A stretch of 64,000 nt of DNA, from contig NZ_JAEIOJ010000004.1 in assembly GCF_016464305.1 (NCBI RefSeq), positions 124,001 through 188,000 of the forward strand. The letters run 5' to 3'. How positions within the stretch are numbered: the first letter of the stretch is position 1; each line of letters begins with the position of its first letter. Positions 17,063 to 25,436 of this stretch are shown here, in pieces. The notes under the pieces are model-generated. The model was not told the origin of the DNA. It searched no databases and saw only the letters and a program-made list of their open reading frames with translations. A program made the translations under genes and the position numbers. This DNA is from Umezawaea beigongshangensis. GTDB taxonomy: Bacteria; Actinomycetota; Actinomycetes; Mycobacteriales; Pseudonocardiaceae.

Positions 17063-17491
17063 GTGGACGACGCGGACGATCGTGGGCTTGCCGGCCGGTT
17101 GAGGTTGGCGGTGGTCAGGTTGAACCGTCGTCTCCGCGCACAGCGCACCAACTCCGCGATCTCGCTCACGCAGGTGTCCGCGCTGTCCACACTGCACAAG
17201 TGCGGACCGCTGACCCCCGGTGAGCTGGCATCGAAGGAGGGCGTCCAGCCCCCGTCGATGACCAGGGTGATCGCGGCCCTGGAGGACTTCGGGTTCGCCA
17301 CCCGCCGCCCGCACCCGACCGACGGCCGTCAGGCCATCGTCGAGCTGAGCGAGCGGGGCCGGACGTACCTGCTCGACGAGATCTCCGCCAGGGAGGCGTG
17401 GCTGGACAAGCGTCTGGCCGAGCTGTCGCGCGAGGACCGGGAGCTGCTGTCGAGGGCGGCGGAGATCATCGACGGGATGGCGGGGCAGTAA
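17063..17491 (+). CDS. MarR family transcriptional regulator
   Basis: A 142-residue winged-helix regulator. The DNA-binding core reads LTQVSALSTLHKCGPLTPGELASKEGVQPPSMTRVIAALEDFGFATRRPHPTDGRQ, with the wing Asp/Arg (TDGRQ) typical of MarR proteins; the flanking helices form the dimer interface. It is followed after 4 bases by an EntS-like exporter, so it most likely controls that gene and itself in response to a small ligand. Position corresponds to Rv0880 in the M. tuberculosis order (recalled). Confidence 0.92.
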   Translation: MDDADDRGLAGRLRLAVVRLNRRLRAQRTNSAISLTQVSALSTLHKCGPLTPGELASKEGVQPPSMTRVIAALEDFGFATRRPHPTDGRQAIVELSERGRTYLLDEISAREAWLDKRLAELSREDRELLSRAAEIIDGMAGQ

Positions 17492-17495
17492 CGAC

Positions 17496-18848
17496 GTGCC
17501 GGCGTACGCGGGTGGTGGCGAAGCGGACCAGCGGGACCGGGACCGATCCCTACCCCCGCCACCGTCAGCACCGCCACCGTCGCCACCGCTGGGACGCGCG
17601 CCCCGCGCCAGCGGCACGTTCGGCTCCCTGCGGGTCCGCAACTACCGCCTCTACGCCTCCGGGCAGGTCGTCTCGCTCGTCGGCGTGTGGATGCAGCGCG
17701 TCGCGCAGGACTGGCTCGTGCTGGAGATCTCCGGCGGCAGCCCGGTGGCGCTCGGCATCGCCGCGGCCCTGCAGTTCCTGCCCGTCCTGCTGCTGTCCCT
17801 GTGGGGCGGCGTGCTGGCCGACCGGCTCGACAAGCGCCGGTTCCTGCTGGTCCTGGAGACCGGGCTCGGCCTGTGCGCCCTCGCGCTCGGCCTGCTCGAC
17901 GTCACCGGTCTCGCCCAGCTCTGGCACGTCTACCTGCTGTGCCTGCTGCTGGGCTGCGTGTCCGCGGTCGAGACGCCGGTGCGGCAGTCCTTCGTCGTGG
18001 AGATGGTCGGCCGCGACCAGCTCGGCAACGCCGTCGCGCTCAACTCGATGACGTTCAACCTGGCCCGCATGGTCGGCCCGGCGGTCGCGGGCGTGCTGAT
18101 CACGGTCGTCGGCACCGGCTGGGTGTTCCTGGTCAACGCGGCGAGCTTCGTGGGCGTGCTGACCGGGCTGCTGCTCATGCGGACCGCCGACCTGCACCGC
18201 GCCGATCCCGTGCCCCGGCAGAAGGGGCAGCTGGTCGAGGGGCTGCGCTACGTGCGGCGGCGGCCCGACCTGATGATCCTGCTGTTCCTGGTGTTCTTCG
18301 TCAGCACCTTCGGCCTCAACTTCTACGTCACGCTCGCCGTGCTGGCCCGCAACGTCTTCGGCGGGGGCGCCGACGCCTACGGACTGCTGTCCACGCTGCT
18401 CGCCGTCGGCACGCTGGCCGGCGCGACGCTGGCCGCCCGGCGCAGCTCGCGCGGCAGACCCCGCACGAGGCTGCTGATCACCGGCGCGCTGACGTTCGGC
18501 GTGCTGGAGATCGTGGCCGGGCTGATGCCGAGCATCTGGACCGTCGGCGCGGTGCTGATCCCGGTGGGCATCGCGATGATGACCTTCACGACGACGGCCA
18601 ACTCCACCGTGCAGCTGTCGGTGGCACCGGCGATGCGCGGGCGCGTCATGGGCATCTACATGCTGGTCTTCCTCGGCGGCAACCCCCTCGGCGGACCGGT
18701 GATGGGCTGGCTGGCCGAGCACTTCAGCGGTCGCGCGCCGCTGGTCGTGGGAGGGGCCGTGTCCGTCGTGACGGCGCTGGTCGGCGGGTTCGTGCTGATG
18801 CGCCGCAGAGACGCCGTCGAGAAGGACTTCCCCGAAGCCAAAGCTTAG
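17496..18848 (+). CDS. EntS-like MFS exporter
   Basis: A 450-residue MFS transporter of the MFS_3/EntS type. A ~40-residue Pro-rich hydrophilic N-terminus precedes about 12 membrane segments. Motif-A-like GGVLADRLDKRRFLL (loop 2-3), PVRQSFVVEMVGRDQLGNAVALNSMTFN and RMVGPAVAGV match the family, which includes enterobactin and macrolide exporters. It is four bases behind the MarR gene and clearly co-transcribed with it, so a drug or metabolite efflux role under MarR control is likely. Its stop codon lies inside an IdeR-box-like palindrome. Confidence 0.9.
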   Translation: MPAYAGGGEADQRDRDRSLPPPPSAPPPSPPLGRAPRASGTFGSLRVRNYRLYASGQVVSLVGVWMQRVAQDWLVLEISGGSPVALGIAAALQFLPVLLLSLWGGVLADRLDKRRFLLVLETGLGLCALALGLLDVTGLAQLWHVYLLCLLLGCVSAVETPVRQSFVVEMVGRDQLGNAVALNSMTFNLARMVGPAVAGVLITVVGTGWVFLVNAASFVGVLTGLLLMRTADLHRADPVPRQKGQLVEGLRYVRRRPDLMILLFLVFFVSTFGLNFYVTLAVLARNVFGGGADAYGLLSTLLAVGTLAGATLAARRSSRGRPRTRLLITGALTFGVLEIVAGLMPSIWTVGAVLIPVGIAMMTFTTTANSTVQLSVAPAMRGRVMGIYMLVFLGGNPLGGPVMGWLAEHFSGRAPLVVGGAVSVVTALVGGFVLMRRRDAVEKDFPEAKA

Positions 18849-18858
18849 GCTAACCTAA
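18840..18858. promoter_or_regulatory. IdeR/DtxR iron-box-like palindrome at the MFS stop codon
   Basis: The right-hand 14 bases TTAGGCTAACCTAA (18845-18858) match the 19-base consensus TTAGGTTAGGCTAACCTAA exactly; over all 19 bases 16 match. It also forms a CTTAGG/CCTAAG inverted repeat (18844-18859). It overlaps the stop codon of the EntS-like gene, and no gene starts downstream on either strand, so its function is unclear. It may be a relic, or a chance dyad aiding termination. Confidence 0.45.
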
Positions 18859-18901
18859 GTCTCGTCGCTTCGTGGTGGGAGCGGCGGTCAGTTCGGGAAC
18901 G

Positions 18902-18948
18902 GACGGTGCCCCGCCCCTCGCTCGTACCGCGAGGGGCGGGGCACCGTC
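18902..18948. terminator. Very strong bidirectional hairpin, 20-bp perfect stem
   Basis: Bases 18902-18921 are perfectly complementary to 18929-18948 with a 7-base loop, nearly all G/C. It lies between the convergent EntS-like gene and superoxide dismutase gene and probably ends transcription from both sides. No T-run follows, as is common in actinobacteria. Confidence 0.75.
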
Positions 18949-18967
18949 GTCCGCGCTGGAAGGAGGC

Positions 18968-19000
18968 CGGTGCCGGACCCCTCGTGAGGGCCCGGCACCG
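18968..19000. terminator. Second hairpin between the convergent genes
   Basis: CGGTGCCGG (18968-18976) pairs with CCGGCACCG (18992-19000), and the interior CCCTC/GAGGG can pair further. It follows the 20-bp hairpin by 19 bases and shares the CGGTGCC start of its stem, so a tandem terminator is likely. Confidence 0.6.
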
Positions 19001-19049
19001 TCGACGGGAGCTTGTCGGAGCGTCCACGCCGAGTTCTGCGGCGACGCGA

Positions 19050-19679
19050 CTACGTCGTGGGCAGCAGCAGGCCGTTCTGGCCCGCCCGCGCCGCCTCGAA
19101 GCGGGCGTTGACGTCGGTCCAGTTCACGACGTTCCACAGCGCGCTGATGTAGTCGGCCTTCAGGTTGCGGTACTGCAGGTAGTACGCGTGCTCCCAGATG
19201 TCGAACACCAGCAGCGGCGTCGTGGCGATCGACAGGTTCGAGTGGTGGTCCTTGAGCTGCTGGGTGATCAGCCGCCGGCCGACCGGGTCCCACGCCAGGA
19301 CTCCCCAGCCGGAGCCCTGGATCGTGCTCGCCGCCGCGCCGAGCTGGGCGCGCAGCTTGTCGAACGAGCCGAAGTGCTCGTCGATCGCCGCGGCCAGCTC
19401 ACCGGTCGGCTTGTCGCCGCCGTCCGGGCTGAGGTTCTTCCACCAGATCTGGTGCAGCGAGTGACCGGCGAGGTGGAACGCGAGCGTGGTCTCCAGGCCG
19501 ACGATCGAGCCGAACGCGTCCTGGTCGCGCGCCTCGGCGATCTGCTCCAGGGTGTCGTTCGCGCCCTTCACGTAGGCCAGGTGGTGCTTGCTGTGGTGCA
19601 GCTCGTTGATCTCGCCGATGATCGCCGGCTCCAGATCCGCGTAGTCGTAGTCCAGGTCCGGCAGCACGTACGGGGCCAT
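19050..19679 (-). CDS. Iron/manganese superoxide dismutase
   Basis: A 209-residue cytoplasmic enzyme converting superoxide to oxygen and peroxide. It begins [13 protein letters not shown] and carries [17 protein letters not shown] (first metal His), [16 protein letters not shown] (second His), and [14 protein letters not shown] (Asp and His ligands), the full metal-binding set of the Fe/Mn family. Length is normal. The ATG at 19679 has a GGGAGAGAG ribosome site. Upstream lies a palindrome resembling a Nur box, the nickel-responsive operator that represses Fe-SOD genes in Streptomyces; this would favour an iron-dependent enzyme, although sequence alone does not settle Fe versus Mn. Confidence 0.95.
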   Translation of the reverse strand: MAPYVLPDLDYDYADLEPAIIGEINELHHSKHHLAYVKGANDTLEQIAEARDQDAFGSIVGLETTLAFHLAGHSLHQIWWKNLSPDGGDKPTGELAAAIDEHFGSFDKLRAQLGAAASTIQGSGWGVLAWDPVGRRLITQQLKDHHSNLSIATTPLLVFDIWEHAYYLQYRNLKADYISALWNVVNWTDVNARFEAARAGQNGLLLPTT

Positions 19680-19704
19680 CGCGCTCTCTCCCATCGCCTT
19701 CTTC

Positions 19705-19725
19705 TGCAAGTGTCTATCACTTGCA
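19705..19725. repeat. Inverted repeat TGCAAGTG-N5-CACTTGCA in the sod leader
   Basis: A perfect 8+8 inverted repeat with a 5-base centre, about 26 bases upstream of the sod start. It abuts and overlaps the Nur-like box at 19721-19737, sharing TTGCA. It could be a second operator or a leader hairpin in the sod message. Confidence 0.55.
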
Positions 19726-19737
19726 ACATACTGGCAA
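19721..19737. promoter_or_regulatory. Candidate Nur box upstream of the superoxide dismutase gene
   Basis: TTGCAACATACTGGCAA fits the Streptomyces Nur operator pattern tTGCaa-N5-ttGCAA, with one departure in a weakly conserved base. It lies about 42-58 bases upstream of the sod start codon, where the promoter is expected. In Streptomyces, nickel-bound Nur represses the Fe-SOD gene when a Ni-SOD is available. No nur or sodN gene is in this window. Confidence 0.5.
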
Positions 19738-19869
19738 TTAGGCGCGTGCGGGCGTTCGGGGGACGTTGCCGCTGGTGGCGCGCGACCGGCCCGGCGTCGC
19801 CGCGGCGCGCGTGAACCGCATTCCGGACGTGTGAGCGACGGTCTCGCGGGAGGGTGCAGACTGGACACC

Positions 19870-20280
19870 ATGGCATCCGAGGAGGACTGGCCGGTCGAAC
19901 AGACCTGGTCCATGCGCAACACGCACTGGCACGCGTACGTCGAACACACCTCGCTCGACCACGCGTCCCCTCGGCAGGAGCGGCTGGAGCGCACCCCGGA
20001 AGAGGTGCTGACCACGCCCACCGAGGTCGCCGCCTGGCTGGAGGTCAACCTCCGCAGCGCGACGAAGCCCGAGGAGGCGGGGAAGAAGCGGGTCACGGAC
20101 GACCGCGACTTCTCCGACTCCAACCGGGTGCACACCTCGATCGCCTCGCGCGGCGAGTCGATCTACACGGGTGTGAAGGGGATGCTGACGCTCGCCGTCG
20201 AGGCCGTCACGCCCGACGACTGCCGCAGCTCCCACGACGGGGCCGACGTGGCGCCGCTGAAGTCGGGGCGCCGCCGCTGA
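19870..20280 (+). CDS. Conserved-looking hypothetical protein, 136 residues
   Basis: I do not recognise this protein. It is hydrophilic and soluble, with a Trp/His-rich N-terminus ([23 protein letters not shown]), a central segment of mixed charge, and a C-terminus ending in PLKSGRRR. There are no cysteines before the C-terminal third and no membrane segments. The ATG at 19870 follows CAGACT by 8 bases, so it may be leaderless; the earlier GTG at 19831 would add a low-complexity stretch. It lies between the divergent sod gene and the convergent GCS2 ligase. Codon bias supports real coding, but function is unknown. Confidence 0.6.
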   Translation: MASEEDWPVEQTWSMRNTHWHAYVEHTSLDHASPRQERLERTPEEVLTTPTEVAAWLEVNLRSATKPEEAGKKRVTDDRDFSDSNRVHTSIASRGESIYTGVKGMLTLAVEAVTPDDCRSSHDGADVAPLKSGRRR

Positions 20281-20338
20281 TCGCCGGCCGCCGCTCGCGG
20301 GGAGGAGGACCGCCGCCCTCCCGCCCGCTCGCGACGGC

Positions 20339-21838
20339 TCAGCCGATCGGCCAGGTGTGCACCGGTTCCCCGGTGTGCATCAGCTCCACGTAGCGCTTCA
20401 CCATGCCCGTCAGCGCCGTGTCCCGGTCCGCGCCGCGCTCCTGGAGCAGTGCCACGGTGTCCCGCTGCCACGACGCGCCGGTGCACCGGGCCAGGCAGCG
20501 CTGCTCGATCACCCCGAGGTAGCGCTCCCGCGCCGCGTCGGACACGCCGCAGTCGCGCAGGCCCTCGTGCGCCATCGGCAGCAGCAGTCGCAGCACCAGC
20601 TCGTCGGACGGCACCCAGCCGATGTCCGGCCAGTACAGCTGGGCGTGCATCCCGTGCCGCGCACCGGTGTAGAGGTTCTCCTCCGCCGCCTGGAACGACA
20701 TCTGACTCCACAGTGGACGGTCCTGCGAGACGAGCGCCCGCTGCGCGCCGTAGAAGAACGCCGCGTTGGCCAGTGTGTCGACGACCGTCGGTCCCGCCGG
20801 CAGCACCCGGTTCTCCACCCGCAGGTGCGGCACGCCGTCCACCACGTCGTACACCGGGCGGTTCCACCGCCACACGGTTCCGTTGTGCAGCCTCAACTCC
20901 GCCAGACGCGGCGCGCCTCCGGCGGCCAGCACCTCCAACGGGTCCTCGTCGCCGGTCTCGGGCAGCAGCGCGGGGAAGTAGCGGGCGTTCTCCTCGAACA
21001 GGTCGAAGATCGAGGTGATCCACCGCTCGCCGAACCACACGCGCGGGCGCACGCCCTGGTTCTTCAGCTCGTCGGGCCTGGTGTCCGTGGCTTGCAGGAA
21101 CAGCGGGATGCGGGTCTCGTGCCACAGCGCCTTGCCCAGCAGGAACGGCGAGTTCGCGCCGATCGCCACCTGCACGCCCGCGAGGCACTGCGCGGCGTTC
21201 CAGTGGTCGGCGAAGTCCTCCGGCGCGACCTGGAGGTGCAGCTGCACCGACGTGCACGCGGCCTCGGGCAGGATCGTCTCGGCGTAGCTGCGCAGCCGCT
21301 CCGGCCGACGGCGGCCCGGCATCGGGGTGCCCTCCACCTGGAGCACCGTCTCCTCACCGCGTGCGGCGAGGATCTGGTCGTTGAGCAGCGCGTAGCGCGG
21401 GCCGCGGGAGATCCAGCGGGCGTCGAAGTGCTCGTGCCGCAGGGTCGGCAGCACGCCGATCATCACCAGTCGCGCTCCGGCGTCCCCGGCCTTCGCGTCC
21501 GCCGCGTTCAGCGACTCCCGCAGCTCGTGCTCCAGGCCGAGCACCTCGTCCCCGGCCAGTGCGCGCGGCGGGACGTTGAGCTCCAGGTTCTGCTGACCCA
21601 GCTCCAGCGTGAACGACGGGTCGTCGATCTTCTCCAGCACCTCGGCGTTGGCCATCGCCGGACGCATCTCGTCGTCGACGAGGTTGAGCTCGATCTCCAG
21701 GCCCATCTGCTGACGGGGGAAGGAGAAGCTGTTCTGCGCCAGCATCGTCGCCAGGGCGTCCAGCGACCGGTGGACCTTCTCGCGGTACCGCTGCCTGTCT
21801 TCCCTGGTGAACGTGCGACCGGAGACCTCTCCTCCCAC
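20339..21838 (-). CDS. Glutamate-cysteine ligase family (GCS2) protein
   Basis: A 499-residue cytoplasmic enzyme of the GCS2 carboxylate-amine ligase family, which joins glutamate through its gamma-carboxyl to cysteine or another amine using ATP. Family signatures include GLEIELNLVDDEM (Glu pair binding metal/ATP), PSFTLELGQQNLELN, CTSVQLHLQV and RLAELRLHNGTVWRWNRPVYD. Actinobacteria of this kind use mycothiol and ergothioneine rather than glutathione, so the product may be gamma-glutamylcysteine for another purpose, or a different gamma-glutamyl amide. The GTG at 21838 follows an AGGGGGGA ribosome site. The gene is monocistronic. Confidence 0.85.
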   Translation of the reverse strand: MGGEVSGRTFTREDRQRYREKVHRSLDALATMLAQNSFSFPRQQMGLEIELNLVDDEMRPAMANAEVLEKIDDPSFTLELGQQNLELNVPPRALAGDEVLGLEHELRESLNAADAKAGDAGARLVMIGVLPTLRHEHFDARWISRGPRYALLNDQILAARGEETVLQVEGTPMPGRRRPERLRSYAETILPEAACTSVQLHLQVAPEDFADHWNAAQCLAGVQVAIGANSPFLLGKALWHETRIPLFLQATDTRPDELKNQGVRPRVWFGERWITSIFDLFEENARYFPALLPETGDEDPLEVLAAGGAPRLAELRLHNGTVWRWNRPVYDVVDGVPHLRVENRVLPAGPTVVDTLANAAFFYGAQRALVSQDRPLWSQMSFQAAEENLYTGARHGMHAQLYWPDIGWVPSDELVLRLLLPMAHEGLRDCGVSDAARERYLGVIEQRCLARCTGASWQRDTVALLQERGADRDTALTGMVKRYVELMHTGEPVHTWPIG

Positions 21839-22036
21839 GTCGTCCCCCCTTCGCTCGACCCGGCACAGCGGTTTCGGCGGAGGCTTCACCGTGGCACGGA
21901 CACCTGGCCCCCGCCAGCGCCCATCCCGGTGCTCTCCGTCACCTCGTAGTGACGATCAGCGAGAAGACGCTGGTGGAAGGATTGATCGTTGCGCCCTCCG
22001 GGGCATCCCACGTGTCCGGGATGCGAGACTGGCCCG

Positions 22037-22831
22037 GTGCAGGCCATCGAGATCGACGACCCGGCCGACCCCAGGCTGGACGACTTCCGGGACCTGTCGA
22101 CGGCCGACCGGCGTCCCGACCGGCCCGGCGGGCGCGGCCTCGTGATCGCCGAGGGCGTCGTCGTGGTGGAACGGCTGCTCGCCTCGCCCTACCCCGTGCG
22201 CGGCCTGCTCGGCGTCCGCCGCCGGATCGAGGCGCTGGAGCCGCTGCTCGCGCCGGTCGACGCCCCCGCCTACGTCACCTCCGCCGAGGTGATGGCCGAG
22301 GTCGTGGGCTTCCACCTCAACCGGGGCGTGCTCGCCGCAGCCGATCGCGCTCCCCGGCGCTCGGCGCGGGAGCTGGCAGCCGGGGCGCGGCGGCTGGCCG
22401 TGCTGGAGGGCGTGGGCGACCACGAGAACCTCGGCGCGCTGTTCCGCAACGCCGCCGCGCTCGGCGTCGACGGCGTCCTGCTCGCGCCGGGGTGCAGCGA
22501 CCCGCTGTACCGGCGCAGCGTCCGCGTGTCGATGGGGCACGTGCTGCGCGTCCCGTTCGCGACGCTCGACGACTGGCCCGGCGGTCTGCAGGTGCTGCGC
22601 GACGAGGGGTTCCGCGTCGCCGCGCTCACCCCGCGCGGCGGAGCGGTCGGCCTGGCGGACGCCGGTCTGCGCGGCGAGCGGGTGGCCGTGCTGCTCGGCT
22701 CGGAAGGACCGGGGCTCACCGAGGAGGCGCTGGCCGAGGCCGACCTCGCCGTGCGCATCCCCATGGCGGACGGGGTCGACTCGCTCAACGTCGCCACGGC
22801 CGCCGCGGTGGCGTTCTACGCCATCACCTGA
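22037..22831 (+). CDS. TrmH/SpoU family RNA 2'-O-methyltransferase
   Basis: A 264-residue SPOUT methyltransferase that uses S-adenosylmethionine to methylate a ribose in rRNA or tRNA. The three SpoU motifs are intact: GVGDHENLGALFRNAAALG (motif 1), VAVLLGSEGPGL (motif 2) and IPMADGVDSLNVATAAAVAFY (motif 3, knot). An N-terminal ~100-residue substrate-binding region reads IAEGVVVVERLL. The start GTG at 22037 follows a weak GAGACT box; upstream in-frame codons give non-family sequence. It corresponds in order to Rv0881. The target nucleotide is not known. Confidence 0.92.
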   Translation: MQAIEIDDPADPRLDDFRDLSTADRRPDRPGGRGLVIAEGVVVVERLLASPYPVRGLLGVRRRIEALEPLLAPVDAPAYVTSAEVMAEVVGFHLNRGVLAAADRAPRRSARELAAGARRLAVLEGVGDHENLGALFRNAAALGVDGVLLAPGCSDPLYRRSVRVSMGHVLRVPFATLDDWPGGLQVLRDEGFRVAALTPRGGAVGLADAGLRGERVAVLLGSEGPGLTEEALAEADLAVRIPMADGVDSLNVATAAAVAFYAIT

Positions 22832-22895
22832 GACGGCCCGGACACGATACGTTCGACCCGGCGGAATTCGACCGGTCGGTGGAGGCGAGGGGTTC

Positions 22896-23537
22896 GTGGA
22901 GTTGCGTGTCCGCGATGGCCGCGCGGTGCTGGCGGGGCGGGACGAGACCGGTGAGCAGGAGGTCGACCCGCACACGCTGCCGCTCGGCGGCGGTCTGGCC
23001 GAGGCGCTGCACGAGTGGGCGAAGGTCGCCGACGCCGTCACCCGCAACGGCGTGCCGGACGACGGCGCGGCCGCCGCGCTCGTCACCCGGCGCGGCCGGC
23101 AGCTCGCGCTGCGGCTCGCGGCCTCGATGCGCACCCCCGTGACGTACTCCGATCCGGTGACGGGTGAAACGGGTCTGATCACCGCTCCCGAGCCTCCCGC
23201 GCCGACGCCGGAGGGTCCGGCGGAGGAGCCGTCGCCGTCGACGCCCGCGAAGGAGACGCCGGGGGAGGAGACGCCGGCGGAGGAGACGCCGTGGGCGACC
23301 GGGCTCACCGTCAGCGGCGTCGTCACGGCCCTGGTGGCGTTCAGCGTCGTGACGCTGTCCCTCGGCCTCGGCGAGACCGGCGGCTGGCTCGCCCTGGTGG
23401 CGAACGTGCTGGTCGTGGGCGGGCTCGCGCCGTCGGTGTGGCTCGCCCGCCGGGTCCCCGTGTGGCGCTGGGTCGCCCACGGGGTCGTCGCCGGCGTGCT
23501 CCTCGCCTGGTTCGCGCTGGTCCTGACCCTGCTGTAG
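22896..23537 (+). CDS. DUF2537 family membrane protein
   Basis: A 213-residue protein with a soluble N-terminal ~95 residues (MELRVRDGRAVLAGRDETG…), an acidic Pro/Glu/Thr-rich linker (about 96-130; PAEEPSPSTPAKETPGEETP region), and three hydrophobic segments to the C-terminus. This matches the actinobacterial DUF2537 family, which sits next to this methyltransferase in relatives. The GTG at 22896 has a GGAGGCGAGGGG ribosome site. Function is unknown; the linker suggests a membrane-tethered cytosolic domain. Confidence 0.8.
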   Translation: MELRVRDGRAVLAGRDETGEQEVDPHTLPLGGGLAEALHEWAKVADAVTRNGVPDDGAAAALVTRRGRQLALRLAASMRTPVTYSDPVTGETGLITAPEPPAPTPEGPAEEPSPSTPAKETPGEETPAEETPWATGLTVSGVVTALVAFSVVTLSLGLGETGGWLALVANVLVVGGLAPSVWLARRVPVWRWVAHGVVAGVLLAWFALVLTLL

Positions 23538-23576
23538 GGCGCGGCCGGTGCCGGACGCCGACCTCGGGAACGCGGC

Positions 23577-25436
23577 TCAGGCCAGGGAGTCGAGCCACGC
23601 CGTGTGCAGCGCGGCGAACCGTCCGCCGTCCCCGATCAGCTCCTCCGGCGTGCCGTCCTCGACGACGCGCCCGCCGTCCACCACCAGCACCCGGTCGGCG
23701 ATCAGCACCGTGGACAGCCGGTGGGCGATGATCAGCGCCGTCCGGTCGGCCAGCACCGTCTTCAGCGCCGCCTGCACGTCCCGCTCGGTCGGCACGTCCA
23801 GGCTGGACGTGGCCTCGTCGAGCACGAGCACCGCCGGATCGGCGAGGAACGCCCGCGCGAACGCCACCATCTGCCGCTGCCCGGCCGAGAGCCGCCCGCC
23901 GCGCTTGCGCACGTCGGTGTCGTAGCCCTCGGGCAGCGCGGTGACGAACTCGTGCGCTCCCACCGACGCCACCGCCTGCTCGACGTCGGCCCGCGACGCG
24001 CCCGGCCTGCCCAGCGCGACGTTGTCCGCGAGGGAACCGGAGAACAGGAAGTTCTCCTGCGTCACCATCACCACCGCTCGCCGCAGGTCGGTGTCGGACA
24101 GCGAGCGCAGGTCGACGCCGTCCAGCAGCACCGCGCCCGCGCTCGGGTCGTAGAACCGGGCCACGAGCTTCGCGAGCGTCGTCTTGCCCGCCCCCGTCGC
24201 ACCGACCAGCGCCACCGTCTGCCCGGCCGGGACGTGCAGGTCGAAGGAGGGCAGCACCACCGGCGTCCGCTCCGAGTAGCGGAACTCCACGCCGTCGAAG
24301 CGCACGTCGCCGCGGGCGTGCGGCAGCGGCTTCGGCTCCTGCGGCTCCGGCACCGACGGTTCCTCCTCCAGCAGTCCGGAGATCTTCTCCAGCGCCGCCG
24401 TCGCCGCCGTGTAGGAGTTGGTGAACATCGCGATCTCGTCGAACGGGTCGTAGAACCGCCGCAGGTACAGGGTGAACGCGGCGAGCACGCCCAGCTCCAG
24501 GCCGCCGCCGGCCACCCGCACCGCGCCGATCGCGATCACCACGGCCAGCGAGACGTTGCCGATCACGCGGGCCAGCGCCGTGAACGTCGCCATCACGGTC
24601 AGCGCGTCGGTGTTGGCGTCGCGGAACCGGCCGTTCAGCTCGCCCATGATCTTCTCGTTGCGCGCCTCCCGGCGGAACGCCTGCACCGCGCGGATGCCGT
24701 TCATCGTCTCGACGAACTGGACGATGATCTTGGCGATGGCGCCGCGCGTGCCCCGGTAGACCCGCGCCGAGCGCCGCCGGAACCACCGCACCAGCAGCAC
24801 CATCGGCACGAACCCGGCCAGTGCGACCAGCGCCAGCGGCAGGTCCAGCCACAGCAGCACCGCGGTGATGCCGACGATCGACAGCATCGCCGTGAAGAAG
24901 CCGTCCAGCCCCATCTCCAGCAGGTCCTGCAACGCGTCCACGTCGCTGGTCAGCCGCGAGATGACCTTGCCGGACGTGTAGGACTCGTGGAAGGCCACCG
25001 ACAGCCGCTGCGAGTGCCGGAAGACCCGGTTGCGCAGGTCCTGGAGGAGGTCCTGGCCGATGCGGCCGATCAGCCGCACGAACGCGTAGCGCATCCCCGT
25101 GGCGACCAGCGTCGACGCCGCGTACCCGCCGACGAGCCACGCGAGCGCCTGCGGGCGGCCGTCCAGCGCCGCCGGGACACCCGTGTCGATCGCGGCCGCG
25201 ATCAGCAGCGGACCCGCCAGGGTGACGACGTTCTCCAGCACCACGATCAGCAGCGCCAGCAGGACGGGGCGCAGCCGCGGTCGCAGCAGCGAACCCAGCA
25301 GCCGCCGCGACCTGGTCTGGAGCTTCACGCCCGTCGCGTGGTCCAGCTCCTCGACGTCCTCGGCGGCGACACCGCGCCACGCCTCCTCCGCCGCGGGAAC
25401 GTCCACCCGCTCCGTCTCCGCGTCCGTCGTGCTCAT
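23577..25436 (-). CDS. ABC exporter half-transporter, catalytically complete subunit
   Basis: A 619-residue half-transporter. The N-terminal membrane domain (about 60-340, six segments) carries the type I exporter fold. The C-terminal nucleotide-binding domain has Walker A GATGAGKTT, signature LSAGQRQ, and Walker B VLVLDEATSSLD with the catalytic Glu. It overlaps the upstream partner gene by ATGA (25433-25436), so the two form a heterodimeric exporter in the inner membrane. The partner has Asp in place of this Glu, so only one of the two ATP sites should be fully active. Substrate unknown (lipid, drug or peptide). Confidence 0.93.
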   Translation of the reverse strand: MSTTDAETERVDVPAAEEAWRGVAAEDVEELDHATGVKLQTRSRRLLGSLLRPRLRPVLLALLIVVLENVVTLAGPLLIAAAIDTGVPAALDGRPQALAWLVGGYAASTLVATGMRYAFVRLIGRIGQDLLQDLRNRVFRHSQRLSVAFHESYTSGKVISRLTSDVDALQDLLEMGLDGFFTAMLSIVGITAVLLWLDLPLALVALAGFVPMVLLVRWFRRRSARVYRGTRGAIAKIIVQFVETMNGIRAVQAFRREARNEKIMGELNGRFRDANTDALTVMATFTALARVIGNVSLAVVIAIGAVRVAGGGLELGVLAAFTLYLRRFYDPFDEIAMFTNSYTAATAALEKISGLLEEEPSVPEPQEPKPLPHARGDVRFDGVEFRYSERTPVVLPSFDLHVPAGQTVALVGATGAGKTTLAKLVARFYDPSAGAVLLDGVDLRSLSDTDLRRAVVMVTQENFLFSGSLADNVALGRPGASRADVEQAVASVGAHEFVTALPEGYDTDVRKRGGRLSAGQRQMVAFARAFLADPAVLVLDEATSSLDVPTERDVQAALKTVLADRTALIIAHRLSTVLIADRVLVVDGGRVVEDGTPEELIGDGGRFAALHTAWLDSLA

